From: an uncultured Flavobacteriales bacterium
GTDB taxonomy: Bacteria; Bacteroidota; Bacteroidia; Flavobacteriales; Vicingaceae
Assembly: GCA_913052515.1 (NCBI GenBank)
Contig: CAJXFJ010000064.1
Span: forward strand, 1-7,776
DNA length: 7,776 nt
Direction of reading: 5' to 3'
In this document: positions 1-7,041 of the stretch, in pieces
Numbering within the stretch: the first letter of the stretch is position 1
How the letters are laid out: each line of letters begins with the position of its first letter
Position numbers and translations under genes: made by a program
Notes under the pieces: model-generated
Told to the model about the DNA's origin: nothing
What the model saw: the letters and a program-made list of their open reading frames with translations, nothing else
Databases searched by the model: none

Positions 1-1004
1 CTTAAGTTTTTAGTCTTAATTTGATTAAAAGGTACACGCTCACAAGCATGGCCATCTTTTATAAGCACTCCATTAATTTCGTAATCTTTTGAGTTATAAA
101 ACGCAGGTAAATCGGCAATACTAACCTTAACTTTTCCTTGTTCTATGCCTTCGTTAGCATTAAGCAATTTCATCTTTTTTGCAGGCTTCAACAATAATCC
201 ATTGCTAAAATCACCAGGAAAAAGACGATTCCCTTCTTCACAACTGTATTGATTTCGACTTACCAAATCAATAGCTATACCATCTCCTCCATCCGAAAAA
301 ACTTCTTCAAAATAGGCTAGATTGTGAAATTCAAAATATACTTCATTGCCTTTAACAACAAACGCATCAGAAAACAATTGTGGAAGACTTCCATGTTTTT
401 CAATAAATGGTCCACAAACTTCTTTTTTAAATGGAGCAATCCCATGAAAATTAAAAGGCAACTTCTTTACACCTGGGTTTTCATAAGGCAAAGTAGCCAT
501 TACAACAACCAAGTAAAAATCTGTTTCATTCTTAATGACAGAAATTCCAATTTGCTCAAAAGCGGGTTCAATTAAATTTAATTGACTCTCTTCTTCATCA
601 AGCCAATCAAATAGTGCCGCCTCTACAATTAACTGATTAGTATTAATGACAACCTTTTCTTTACCTTTCACAACGTACTGCTTTGAATTTAATGGTATTT
701 GAATAATATTCTCTCCAGCACTGGCATAAGGAGCTTCAAAGTAATTTAATCGATCTTGAAGTGTCTTCTTATTTCCTTGCTCCTGTTCATGAGTTAGCTT
801 TTGGTTTTCTGACAAATAAGATGCTTGTTCAAATGCAACAGCATCCAATAATTCAGCTTGTTCAAGTATTTTTAATCCCTGTTCTTGTCGGAAATGATTA
901 ATATTTTCCAATAGAAATTGATGAATTTGAGCCTCGTCTTCACTTTGTCCAAACAGAAAAATAGTTGTTACAAACAAACTCAAGAAAGCTACTACTCTAT
1001 TCAT
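1..1004 (-). CDS. Secreted CAP/SCP-domain protein with an unfamiliar C-terminal region (C-terminus off the window edge)
   Basis: The frame is open for 334 codons from the ATG at 1004 to the left edge, with no stop, so the C-terminus is missing. Residues 1-20 form a signal peptide ending in LFGQ. Residues about 28-170 match a CAP (SCP/PR-1-like) domain: a helix with 'FRQEQGLKIL', His72 in 'LTHEQ', a 'QDRLNYF' segment, the 'AGENI' signature with Glu98, and a 'W...NLIEPAF..IGI' segment from Trp134. The usual second active-site histidine of the W-x-x-S-x-x-H pattern falls on Ser140, so the classical His/Glu/Glu/His cavity looks incomplete. Residues about 180-334 contain Cys197, Cys255 and Cys321 and look beta-rich, including 'GDGIAIDLVSR'; I cannot name this region. 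The start codon lies inside the end of the upstream OmpA-family gene (8-bp overlap), which suggests translational coupling as the third gene of the cassette. The CAP assignment is fairly sure; the function is unknown. [Confidence was absent from the original answer; the value here was filled in during reformatting, from 'fairly sure'.]. Confidence 0.8.
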   Translation of the reverse strand, partial: MNRVVAFLSLFVTTIFLFGQSEDEAQIHQFLLENINHFRQEQGLKILEQAELLDAVAFEQASYLSENQKLTHEQEQGNKKTLQDRLNYFEAPYASAGENIIQIPLNSKQYVVKGKEKVVINTNQLIVEAALFDWLDEEESQLNLIEPAFEQIGISVIKNETDFYLVVVMATLPYENPGVKKLPFNFHGIAPFKKEVCGPFIEKHGSLPQLFSDAFVVKGNEVYFEFHNLAYFEEVFSDGGDGIAIDLVSRNQYSCEEGNRLFPGDFSNGLLLKPAKKMKLLNANEGIEQGKVKVSIADLPAFYNSKDYEINGVLIKDGHACERVPFNQIKTKNL

Positions 1005-2013
1005 TGTAAAAGGCTTTAATGGTTACTCTTCGATTTTTAGCCATGGCTGAATCGCTCTTTTGATTAGTCACAGGATTACTTTCTCCTTGCCAAATCAAAT
1101 AGGTGGTTATTTGGCTCATTGATTTTATCTTTTTATTGACTGCCTCCACCCGATTTCGGGACAAGTTAATGTTATATTCTAAACTTGCATCTGAATCTGT
1201 ATGACCCTCAATTTTCAATTGTTTGACGTCAATTGTATGCAATTGATTGAGGAAAACATTGAGTCTTTCCAATTCCGACTTCGTCACCTCAAATTCATCT
1301 TTATCAAAGTAAACAATATGCTCCTTTGCAACCTTTTGATTAGGCTGTTGATGTAAAGAATAAGAGGTCTTGCAGTCCCCGTTCTTAGGCCATAAACGAA
1401 CCTCATCTATAAAGTAGTAACTATAATTATACTCCCAATTGGGGTTTACTTCCTCTTTCAAATACCAGGATTCATAAAAGTTACCAATGCTTAAAAATGC
1501 TTCTCCTCCCTTTGCCTTAAAGTCTCCTGAAATTTCAGTCCACTCATGAACATCAGATATCACTTCTTGACTATAAACCTGGGGGTACTTTATAAATGGC
1601 TCCCAATTAGGGCTAGATAATTGCTTTTTTGTTACCAAGGCTCCTATTTTATTGATAAAAATGTCACTCTTGGCCGAAGGTAAAACATAAAATTGAATAC
1701 AGTAAAATTTATTTGCTTTTAAGGTATCAGTAAGAGGCACTTGCATATACTCCAAACCATTTCGGTAGCTCTCAAAAAATATTGCACCCGCCATCCCATT
1801 ACCTTCATAAGGTAATACATCTTCCATAAACCCACAGGTATGAAAAAGTTCCGGATTACCAGAATTTGGAGACTTCCAAAACTTGGAAAATTCTAGTTGC
1901 TTAATCGCTGTCGGGCAATTATGAAGTTGCTCAAATCCTCCGTTTGGAACTAAGTTTTGAGCAAGTAGCGAATCAAGAAAAAATAGTAAAAGTGCAGAAA
2001 ATAAATACCGCAA
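997..2013 (-). CDS. Secreted OmpA-family protein with N-terminal galactose-binding-like module; TTG start
   Basis: This 338-residue protein has a signal peptide at residues 1-19 ('LLAQ' end), then 'NLVPNGGFE', which opens an N-terminal beta-sandwich-like module to about residue 207. Within that module are the 'NCP' cysteine (Cys33), 'FHTC' (Cys60), 'FYCIQFYV' (Cys105), 'GEAFLSIGNF' and 'YYFIDEVRLW', followed by a 'GDC' turn. Residues about 230-335 form an OmpA-like C-terminal domain: 'IVYFDKDEFEV', 'IEGHTDSDAS' with Asp273, 'NLSRNRVEAV' with Arg288, and 'NRRV' at 327-330. The Asp and Arg are those that contact peptidoglycan diaminopimelate in this family. No in-frame ATG occurs before residue 63, which would remove the signal peptide, so TTG at 2013 is the only sensible start; it lies 2 nt after the preceding stop. 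It probably anchors an extracytoplasmic module to peptidoglycan; the ligand of the N-terminal module is unknown. Confidence 0.85.
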   Translation of the reverse strand: MRYLFSALLLFFLDSLLAQNLVPNGGFEQLHNCPTAIKQLEFSKFWKSPNSGNPELFHTCGFMEDVLPYEGNGMAGAIFFESYRNGLEYMQVPLTDTLKANKFYCIQFYVLPSAKSDIFINKIGALVTKKQLSSPNWEPFIKYPQVYSQEVISDVHEWTEISGDFKAKGGEAFLSIGNFYESWYLKEEVNPNWEYNYSYYFIDEVRLWPKNGDCKTSYSLHQQPNQKVAKEHIVYFDKDEFEVTKSELERLNVFLNQLHTIDVKQLKIEGHTDSDASLEYNINLSRNRVEAVNKKIKSMSQITTYLIWQGESNPVTNQKSDSAMAKNRRVTIKAFYNE

Positions 2014-2015
2014 TT

Positions 2016-3257
2016 CTATTTCACAATGAAAGTAACTCTTTGATTATCTTCAGCTTTTCCTGAACTGTGAGGCATATTACTTTCTTGGCTTGCCAAAATC
2101 ATTCTTGCTTCACTAATTCCTAAAGCTTCTAACTTCTTACGAATGGCTAATGAGCGTCTTTTTCCTAAAAATTTAATTTCTGTTTCAGATGCATCGTAAT
2201 GCCCAACTATTTCCAATTTTGCTTTTGGATTCTTTTTTAAATAGTCAGCAACCTTTTGCAGTTTTTCAGATTCACTTGCTTTAGGTTCAGATTTTTTATT
2301 CGCGAAAAATATAGAGGTTGTTGTAATATTAAAGCCTTGCTTTACTTCTTCCTTTTTGGATTCTGCAATTTCTTGCCCTTCTACCTTAGTTTCTTCCATT
2401 TCACCATCTTTAGTAGCAACCGTACCATCTGAGTTATACAAGGTTGTTTTATTAGCTTCTTTACTCGGTGTAGATCCAAAACTCTTGTACTCTACTTCCA
2501 TTTTTCCGCCAGCTATTTCATCACACATACAATCGCCTTCTTTCAATTTATCGGTATCAATAACAGAAACATCATCGATAAAGTAATAAGCATCATATTC
2601 TTGTCTACCTGTAAAATCTTTTGAAAGTCTAATTTTTTCTAAAACGGTTTCATCATCAGATTTAAAATTTCCGATAGTCAAAAACTTCTCTCCACCTGTC
2701 GCTTCATAAGTTCCGCATATTGGTTTCCATAAGAATTGTTGAACAAAAACCTTGTTGGTTAAACTTTGAACATGCGGTTCTAGTGCTAAATTGGCTTCAT
2801 TCGTCTCCTGAATTTCTTCTTTACTTAAATGAGCAGATAAATTATTAGAAGCATATTTTGACATATCTGAAAGGCTTACATAAAATTTCACACAATATGT
2901 TTTCCCTGCCTCTAAAGGCTGTTTCAGTTCAGTTTCAAGATACGTTCTACTTCTTTTACCACGATAGCCATAAAATGCAATTCCTGCATAGTTATTACCT
3001 GTTCTTGCTTTCTCTTTTCCATACTTATTCGCCGGAACTCCGTAGTCTTCTGATTTCGCTTCACTAGAGTAAACATCCACAGGATTCATGGTTGCAGACC
3101 TCCAAGGAGCAGCATCAGTTATTTGACCTGCTTCTTTAATTTTCTTTTCTACTTCTTCAAAACTTGGATTTAAAACCAAGTTATTAGGGTCTGCATTCTG
3201 ACCATTCGTAACATGGATTGCTAAAAGGGCTAATAAAGTTAGGCTAAGTTGTTTCAT
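2016..3257 (-). CDS. Secreted OmpA-family protein with galactose-binding-like module and charged linker; first gene of the cassette
   Basis: I chose the ATG at 3257 because it begins a standard signal peptide ('MKQLSLTLLALLA...NGQ'). An upstream in-frame ATG at 3284 would add nine residues (422 in total instead of 413). Counting from 3257, 'NNLVLNPSFEE' at about 25-35 opens a module that ends in 'YYFIDDVSVI' at about 224-233. It shares 'YCVKFYV' and 'GGEKFLTIGNF' with the next gene's protein, so the two are probable tandem paralogues. A Lys/Glu-rich linker follows (about 246-310), then an OmpA-like domain with 'SIFFANKKS', 'LEIVGHYDAS' (Asp355) and 'LGKRRSLAI' (Arg368). The loop between Asp and Arg is two residues shorter than in the paralogue, and the final motif is NQRV rather than NRRV. 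Peptidoglycan binding is plausible because Asp and Arg remain. It lacks the CP and HTC cysteines of its neighbour. Confidence 0.85.
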   Translation of the reverse strand: MKQLSLTLLALLAIHVTNGQNADPNNLVLNPSFEEVEKKIKEAGQITDAAPWRSATMNPVDVYSSEAKSEDYGVPANKYGKEKARTGNNYAGIAFYGYRGKRSRTYLETELKQPLEAGKTYCVKFYVSLSDMSKYASNNLSAHLSKEEIQETNEANLALEPHVQSLTNKVFVQQFLWKPICGTYEATGGEKFLTIGNFKSDDETVLEKIRLSKDFTGRQEYDAYYFIDDVSVIDTDKLKEGDCMCDEIAGGKMEVEYKSFGSTPSKEANKTTLYNSDGTVATKDGEMEETKVEGQEIAESKKEEVKQGFNITTTSIFFANKKSEPKASESEKLQKVADYLKKNPKAKLEIVGHYDASETEIKFLGKRRSLAIRKKLEALGISEARMILASQESNMPHSSGKAEDNQRVTFIVK

Positions 3258-3284
3258 CTTTTTAAATCTTGTGAATTCAAACAT

Positions 3285-3327
3285 TGTACCGAAATTATAA
3301 ATAATAATTGAAAGTCACATTAAACAA
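3285..3327 (-). promoter_or_regulatory. Likely promoter region of the three-gene secreted cassette
   Basis: This is the only non-coding gap before the cassette, lying between the aconitase terminator and its first gene, so a promoter is expected here. On the minus strand TAATTTCG (3297-3290) matches five of the six fixed bases of the Bacteroidota -7 consensus TAnnTTTG. It would place the transcript start near 3283, which favours the ATG at 3257. The nearest upstream TTG (3327-3325) sits 27 nt away, longer than the usual spacing to the -33 element. The call therefore rests mainly on gene layout. Confidence 0.25.
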
Positions 3328-3355
3328 AAAACCCCAAGTGTTTACTTGGGGTTTT
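3328..3355 (-). terminator. Intrinsic terminator of the aconitase gene
   Basis: A perfect inverted repeat pairs 3328-3339 with 3344-3355 (12 bp, core ACCCCAAGT / ACTTGGGGT) around a 4-nt loop. On the minus strand the stem runs directly into a T tract (GGGGTTTTTTGTTT), the classical form of an intrinsic terminator. It begins 17 bp beyond the aconitase stop codon. On the plus strand only four T residues follow the GC core, so it should act mainly leftward. It separates aconitase transcription from the secreted-protein cassette. Confidence 0.9.
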
Positions 3356-3372
3356 AAATTCAACTATATTGA

Positions 3373-5634
3373 CTATTGTTTTCTAATCATGTTCAATGCA
3401 GAACCGGCTCTAAACCAACCGATTTGTTGGGCATTGTAAGTATGATTCAACTTTATTTCATCTTTAGATCCATCTTGATGTACGATTTCGAGTGTTAATT
3501 GCTTGTCTGGCGCAAACTGATCTAAATCCAAGAAGTTAAAAGTATCATCTTCTTGAATCTTATCGTAGTCATTTTCATTGGCAAATGTCAAACCAAGCAT
3601 TCCTTGCTTTTTCAAATTCGTTTCGTGAATTCTAGCGAAAGACTTCACAATTACGGCTCTAACACCCAAATGTCTTGGCTCCATGGCTGCATGTTCTCTT
3701 GAAGAACCTTCCCCATAGTTATGATCTCCTACAACAATGGTTGGCACACCAGCTTTTTTATAAGCTCTTGCTGCCGCAGGCACTTCGCTATTTTTTCCAT
3801 CCAATTGGTTCACCACATTATTAGTTTCCTTATTGAAGGCGTTAACAGCACCAATCAAACAGTTATCTGAAATGTTATCCAGATGTCCTCTGTATTTCAA
3901 CCAAGGTCCAGCCATAGAAATGTGATCTGTTGTACACTTTCCAAATGCTTTAATCAACAATTTCATTCCCTCAATATTCTTACCATCCCATGGCTCAAAC
4001 GGAGTCAGTAATTGCAATCGATTGGAATCAGGAGCAACTTCTACTTGAACATTGCTTCCGTCTTCAGCAGGAGCTTGGAAACCATTATCTTCAACAGCAA
4101 AACCTTTTGAAGGCAATTCCATACCCTTAGGCTCACTTAGCATTACTTCTTCTCCGTTTTCATTGGTTAACTTATCTGTAATTGGATTGAAGTCTAATTT
4201 GCCACTAATAGCAATCGCAGCTACCATCTCAGGTGAAGTTACAAAAGCATGCGTATTGGGGTTACCATCGGCACGCTTGGCGAAGTTTCTATTAAAGGAA
4301 TGAACAATTGAGTTCTTCTCTTGCTTCTCTGCACCAGCTCGATCCCATTGCCCAATACATGGACCACAAGCATTGGTAAAAATCTTTACTGTATCAAATT
4401 TCTTGAACGTATCAATTAAGCCATCTCGTTCTGCCGTATATCTCACTTGCTCAGAACCAGGATTGATTCCTAAAATTGACTTGGGCTTTACCCCTTTTGC
4501 AAAGGCATCATCAACAATTGATGCTGCTCTGGTTAAATCTTCGTACGAAGAGTTTGTACACGATCCAATCAATGCCCACTCAATGTCAGTTGGCCAATCG
4601 TTCTTTTTAGCCTTTTCTGCCATTTCAGCAACTGGAGTTGCCAAATCTGGTGTAAAAGGACCATTCAAATGAGGGCTTAGCTCATCTAGATTAATTTCAA
4701 TGATTTCATCAAAATACTTTTCAGGATTTGCGTAAACCTCAGCATCTCCGGTTAAGTGCTCTGCTACCTCATCTGCCAAAGCAACAACATCTGCTCGATC
4801 CGTTGCTTTTAAATATCTTCTCATTGAATCATCATAACCGAAAGTAGAAGTTGTCGCTCCAATTTCAGCTCCCATATTACAAATGGTTCCTTTTCCTGTA
4901 CAAGAAAGGTTTTCAGCTCCCTCACCAAAATATTCTAAAATTGCTCCAGTTCCACCTTTCACGGTTAAAATTCCTGCTACTTTTAGAATTACATCTTTTG
5001 CAGAAGTCCAACCGTTAAGTCTTCCTGTTAACTTTACACCTATTAACTTAGGAAATTTCAATTCCCATGGCATTCCTGCCATCACATCAACAGCATCAGC
5101 ACCTCCAACTCCAATAGCTACCATTCCAAGTCCGCCTGCATTTACGGTATGTGAATCAGTTCCAATCATCATTCCACCTGGAAATGCATAATTCTCCAAA
5201 ACCACTTGGTGAATAATACCAGCACCTGGTTTCCAGAAACCAATACCGTACTTATTACAAACAGAACTTAAGAAGTTGAATACTTCGTTATTCTTGTTTA
5301 ATGAATCTTGCAAATCCTTATCCGCTCCATTTTTTGCTAAAATCAAGTGATCAGCATGGGCTGTAGAAGGCACAGCAACTTTATCTTTTCCCGCTTGCAT
5401 AAATTGCAACAATGCCATTTGTGCTGTGGCATCTTGCATGGCTACTCTATCCGGCCTAAAATCTACATAAGATTTCCTTCTTTCAAATTCTTCACTCGCA
5501 TTTCCAGAATCTAAGTGAGAATAAAGAATTTTTTCTGTTAATGTCATAGGACGATTTAAGACTTTACGAGCTGCTGCTACTTTTTCTGGCATCTTCTCGT
5601 AAACTGCCTTAATCATTTCAATATCAAAAGCCAT
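3373..5634 (-). CDS. acn: Aconitate hydratase, mitochondrial-type
   Basis: Aconitase is the cytoplasmic [4Fe-4S] enzyme that interconverts citrate and isocitrate through cis-aconitate in the TCA cycle. The 753-residue length fits the mitochondrial-type family; AcnA/IRP-type and AcnB proteins are clearly longer. The cluster ligands are Cys359 in 'GSCTNSS' and Cys423/Cys426 in '[10 protein letters not shown]'. Active-site motifs are present: 'AHADH' (93-96), 'TDSHT' with Asp160 and His162, 'KCTTDHIS' (566-573), Arg582 in 'WLKYRGH', and 'GEGSSREH' with Ser644, Ser645 and Arg646. These residues run about two positions ahead of mature bovine aconitase numbering, so the protein is collinear and intact. 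The catalytic N-terminal domains lead to a linker (about 480-545) and the C-terminal swivel domain. '[16 protein letters not shown]' is a natural N-terminus with no targeting extension. A strong terminator follows the stop codon, and no other TCA-cycle gene lies next to it in this window. A mitochondrial-like aconitase is established for Bacteroidota. No key residue is missing. Confidence 0.98.
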   Translation of the reverse strand: MAFDIEMIKAVYEKMPEKVAAARKVLNRPMTLTEKILYSHLDSGNASEEFERRKSYVDFRPDRVAMQDATAQMALLQFMQAGKDKVAVPSTAHADHLILAKNGADKDLQDSLNKNNEVFNFLSSVCNKYGIGFWKPGAGIIHQVVLENYAFPGGMMIGTDSHTVNAGGLGMVAIGVGGADAVDVMAGMPWELKFPKLIGVKLTGRLNGWTSAKDVILKVAGILTVKGGTGAILEYFGEGAENLSCTGKGTICNMGAEIGATTSTFGYDDSMRRYLKATDRADVVALADEVAEHLTGDAEVYANPEKYFDEIIEINLDELSPHLNGPFTPDLATPVAEMAEKAKKNDWPTDIEWALIGSCTNSSYEDLTRAASIVDDAFAKGVKPKSILGINPGSEQVRYTAERDGLIDTFKKFDTVKIFTNACGPCIGQWDRAGAEKQEKNSIVHSFNRNFAKRADGNPNTHAFVTSPEMVAAIAISGKLDFNPITDKLTNENGEEVMLSEPKGMELPSKGFAVEDNGFQAPAEDGSNVQVEVAPDSNRLQLLTPFEPWDGKNIEGMKLLIKAFGKCTTDHISMAGPWLKYRGHLDNISDNCLIGAVNAFNKETNNVVNQLDGKNSEVPAAARAYKKAGVPTIVVGDHNYGEGSSREHAAMEPRHLGVRAVIVKSFARIHETNLKKQGMLGLTFANENDYDKIQEDDTFNFLDLDQFAPDKQLTLEIVHQDGSKDEIKLNHTYNAQQIGWFRAGSALNMIRKQ

Positions 5635-5760
5635 AAGATGAATAGTTTGTTTTAAATTTCGTGATTTAAATAGGCTTGCGAATTTAACAATAATCTCAAA
5701 AAAAAGACCGCTTATCCCAATAATAATCTAGCATTTAGGACCATTTCGTATCATTGCAAA
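5635..5760. promoter_or_regulatory. Divergent intergenic region between aconitase and the ABC permease
   Basis: The two genes start back to back, so this 126-bp AT-rich spacer must hold the promoters for both unless one is transcribed from farther away. On the plus strand TATCATTG (5750-5757) matches five of six fixed bases of the Bacteroidota -7 consensus. However, it sits only 3 nt before the permease ATG, has no TTG at the right distance, and would imply a nearly leaderless transcript. I see no convincing paired -33/-7 boxes on the aconitase side. Confidence 0.4.
5651..5670. repeat. Perfect 7-bp inverted repeat in the aconitase leader
   Basis: TTTAAAT (5651-5657) and ATTTAAA (5664-5670) form a perfect inverted repeat around the 6-nt spacer TTCGTG, ending 17 bp upstream of the aconitase start codon. 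It could be a binding site for a dimeric regulator or a weak hairpin in the 5' leader. The arms are entirely A/T and TTTAAA is itself palindromic, so chance occurrence in this AT-rich spacer is quite possible. Confidence 0.3.
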
Positions 5761-6999
5761 ATGTTAAAACTGCTTAAAGAAAATATCCGTGAGGCACTGC
5801 GTTCAATTCGAGCTCAATTACTTCGAACCATTTTAACGGTTTTAATTATAGCAGTAGGAATCACCGCATTGGTAGGTATTTTAACATCCATAGATGCTAT
5901 GGAATCTTCAATTACCGACAATTTTAGCAGCATGGGTTCAAATACCTTCGCAATTCGGAATTATGGTACAGCCATACATTCCCAAAGAGATGGTAAAAAA
6001 GCAAAATCTTACCGAAGAATTAGCTTTGATGAAGCTACCGCCTTCAAAAAACGATTTGAATTTCCAGCTTTAGCCTCCATTTCAATGAGAGCTACTGCCC
6101 TAGCAACCTTAAAACACAAATCGGAAAAGACAAACCCCAATATTTTTGTTTTTGGTATCGATGAAAACTACCTCTTAACCAATGGCTATAAATTAGCGAG
6201 TGGAAGAAATTTTTCAGAACATGATATTCAATATGGAACCCATGGAGTAATCATAGGTAGCAGTATTAAAAATGAGCTCTTTCCCGATTCTGACCCAATC
6301 GACAAGGTGATTTCAATTGGGAGTGGAAAATATCGAGTAATTGGAGTTTTAGAGGAAAAAGGAAGTAGTATCGGTTTCAGTGCCGATAAAAATGCTTTTA
6401 TACCACTAACCAATGCAAGGCAATATTTTTCATCTTCTAACCCCACATTTTTAGTGAGTGTGATGACCTACAATCCTGAAGACATGGATGCAGCCATTGG
6501 AGAAGCTACAGGTTTATTTCGCATTATTAGAGGAGATAAAATCGGCAAAGACCCCAGTTTTGAAATTAGCCGAAGCGATAATATCTCTCAAATGCTACTC
6601 TCCAATTTAAGTAATGTCACTTTATCGGCTACCGTAATTGGACTGATTACACTACTTGGAGCAGCCATAGGATTAATGAATATCATGCTGGTATCCGTAA
6701 CAGAAAGAACAAGAGAGATTGGAGTTAGAAAAGCTATTGGTGCAGCAGCATCAACCATTCGAAATCAATTTCTAATTGAGGCAATTGTCATTTGTCAATT
6801 AGGAGGATTGCTAGGAATCATTTTTGGTATTGCCATTGGAAATGTTGTTGGCGGATTTATGGGAAGTGGCTTTATCATTCCTTGGGCTTGGATGCTTCTT
6901 GGAATCAGTTTGTGCATTGTTGTGGGACTTGTTTCGGGAATTTACCCTGCCTATAAAGCTGCTAAACTCGACCCTATAGAATCTCTGCGCTATGAATAA
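5761..6999 (+). CDS. MacB/FtsX-type ABC transporter permease
   Basis: This 412-residue inner-membrane protein has the four-helix MacB-like layout. A short amphipathic N-terminus ('LLKENIREALRSIRAQLLRT') is followed by TM1 at about 22-43 and then a large periplasmic core domain at about 45-280. TM2 (about 286-311), TM3 (about 336-366) and TM4 (about 373-396) end the protein. The cytoplasmic loop after TM2, 'SVTERTREIGVRKAIGA' (312-328), is the family's most conserved segment and couples the permease to its ATPase. The C-terminus 'GIYPAYKAAKLDPIESLRYE' is also typical. Family members act in mechanotransmission, exporting peptides, lipoproteins or small molecules together with a separate or fused ATPase and often an HlyD-like adaptor. 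This protein has no fused ATPase domain, and neither partner gene is in the window. The substrate cannot be told from sequence. The start is well placed, immediately before the conserved N-terminal helix. Confidence 0.93.
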   Translation: MLKLLKENIREALRSIRAQLLRTILTVLIIAVGITALVGILTSIDAMESSITDNFSSMGSNTFAIRNYGTAIHSQRDGKKAKSYRRISFDEATAFKKRFEFPALASISMRATALATLKHKSEKTNPNIFVFGIDENYLLTNGYKLASGRNFSEHDIQYGTHGVIIGSSIKNELFPDSDPIDKVISIGSGKYRVIGVLEEKGSSIGFSADKNAFIPLTNARQYFSSSNPTFLVSVMTYNPEDMDAAIGEATGLFRIIRGDKIGKDPSFEISRSDNISQMLLSNLSNVTLSATVIGLITLLGAAIGLMNIMLVSVTERTREIGVRKAIGAAASTIRNQFLIEAIVICQLGGLLGIIFGIAIGNVVGGFMGSGFIIPWAWMLLGISLCIVVGLVSGIYPAYKAAKLDPIESLRYE

Positions 7000-7041
7000 G
7001 CTGCTAACTTGCGTATAATTGCTTTGCAAGTATCATCATTC

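Noticed and set aside
324..575. Plus-strand open frame of 83 codons
   Set aside because: It lies wholly inside the CAP-domain gene on the other strand, and its translation is low-complexity (Asn, Phe, Lys, Ser) with no recognisable motif.
2356..3067. Two short plus-strand frames (2356-2586 and 2858-3067)
   Set aside because: Both are antisense to the first OmpA-family gene, whose coding signal and domains are clear; neither product resembles a known family.
3257..3284. The upstream ATG at 3284 as the start of the first OmpA-family gene
   Set aside because: It would put nine extra residues before a signal peptide that already has a normal positively charged start at 3257, and the weak promoter match fits the inner start better. 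It is not excluded.
4052..5191. Three plus-strand frames antisense to aconitase
   Set aside because: They mirror a fully conserved enzyme on the opposite strand and carry no domain or start context of their own.
6228..7029. Minus-strand frames 6228-6446 and 6811-7029
   Set aside because: They are antisense to the permease, and the second only extends slightly past its end; neither translation looks like a real protein.
7007..7031. ACTTGC...GCAAGT inverted repeat between the permease and the glycosyltransferase, considered as a terminator
   Set aside because: The stem is only 6 bp with a 13-nt loop and is not followed by a T tract, so it is unlikely to stop transcription.
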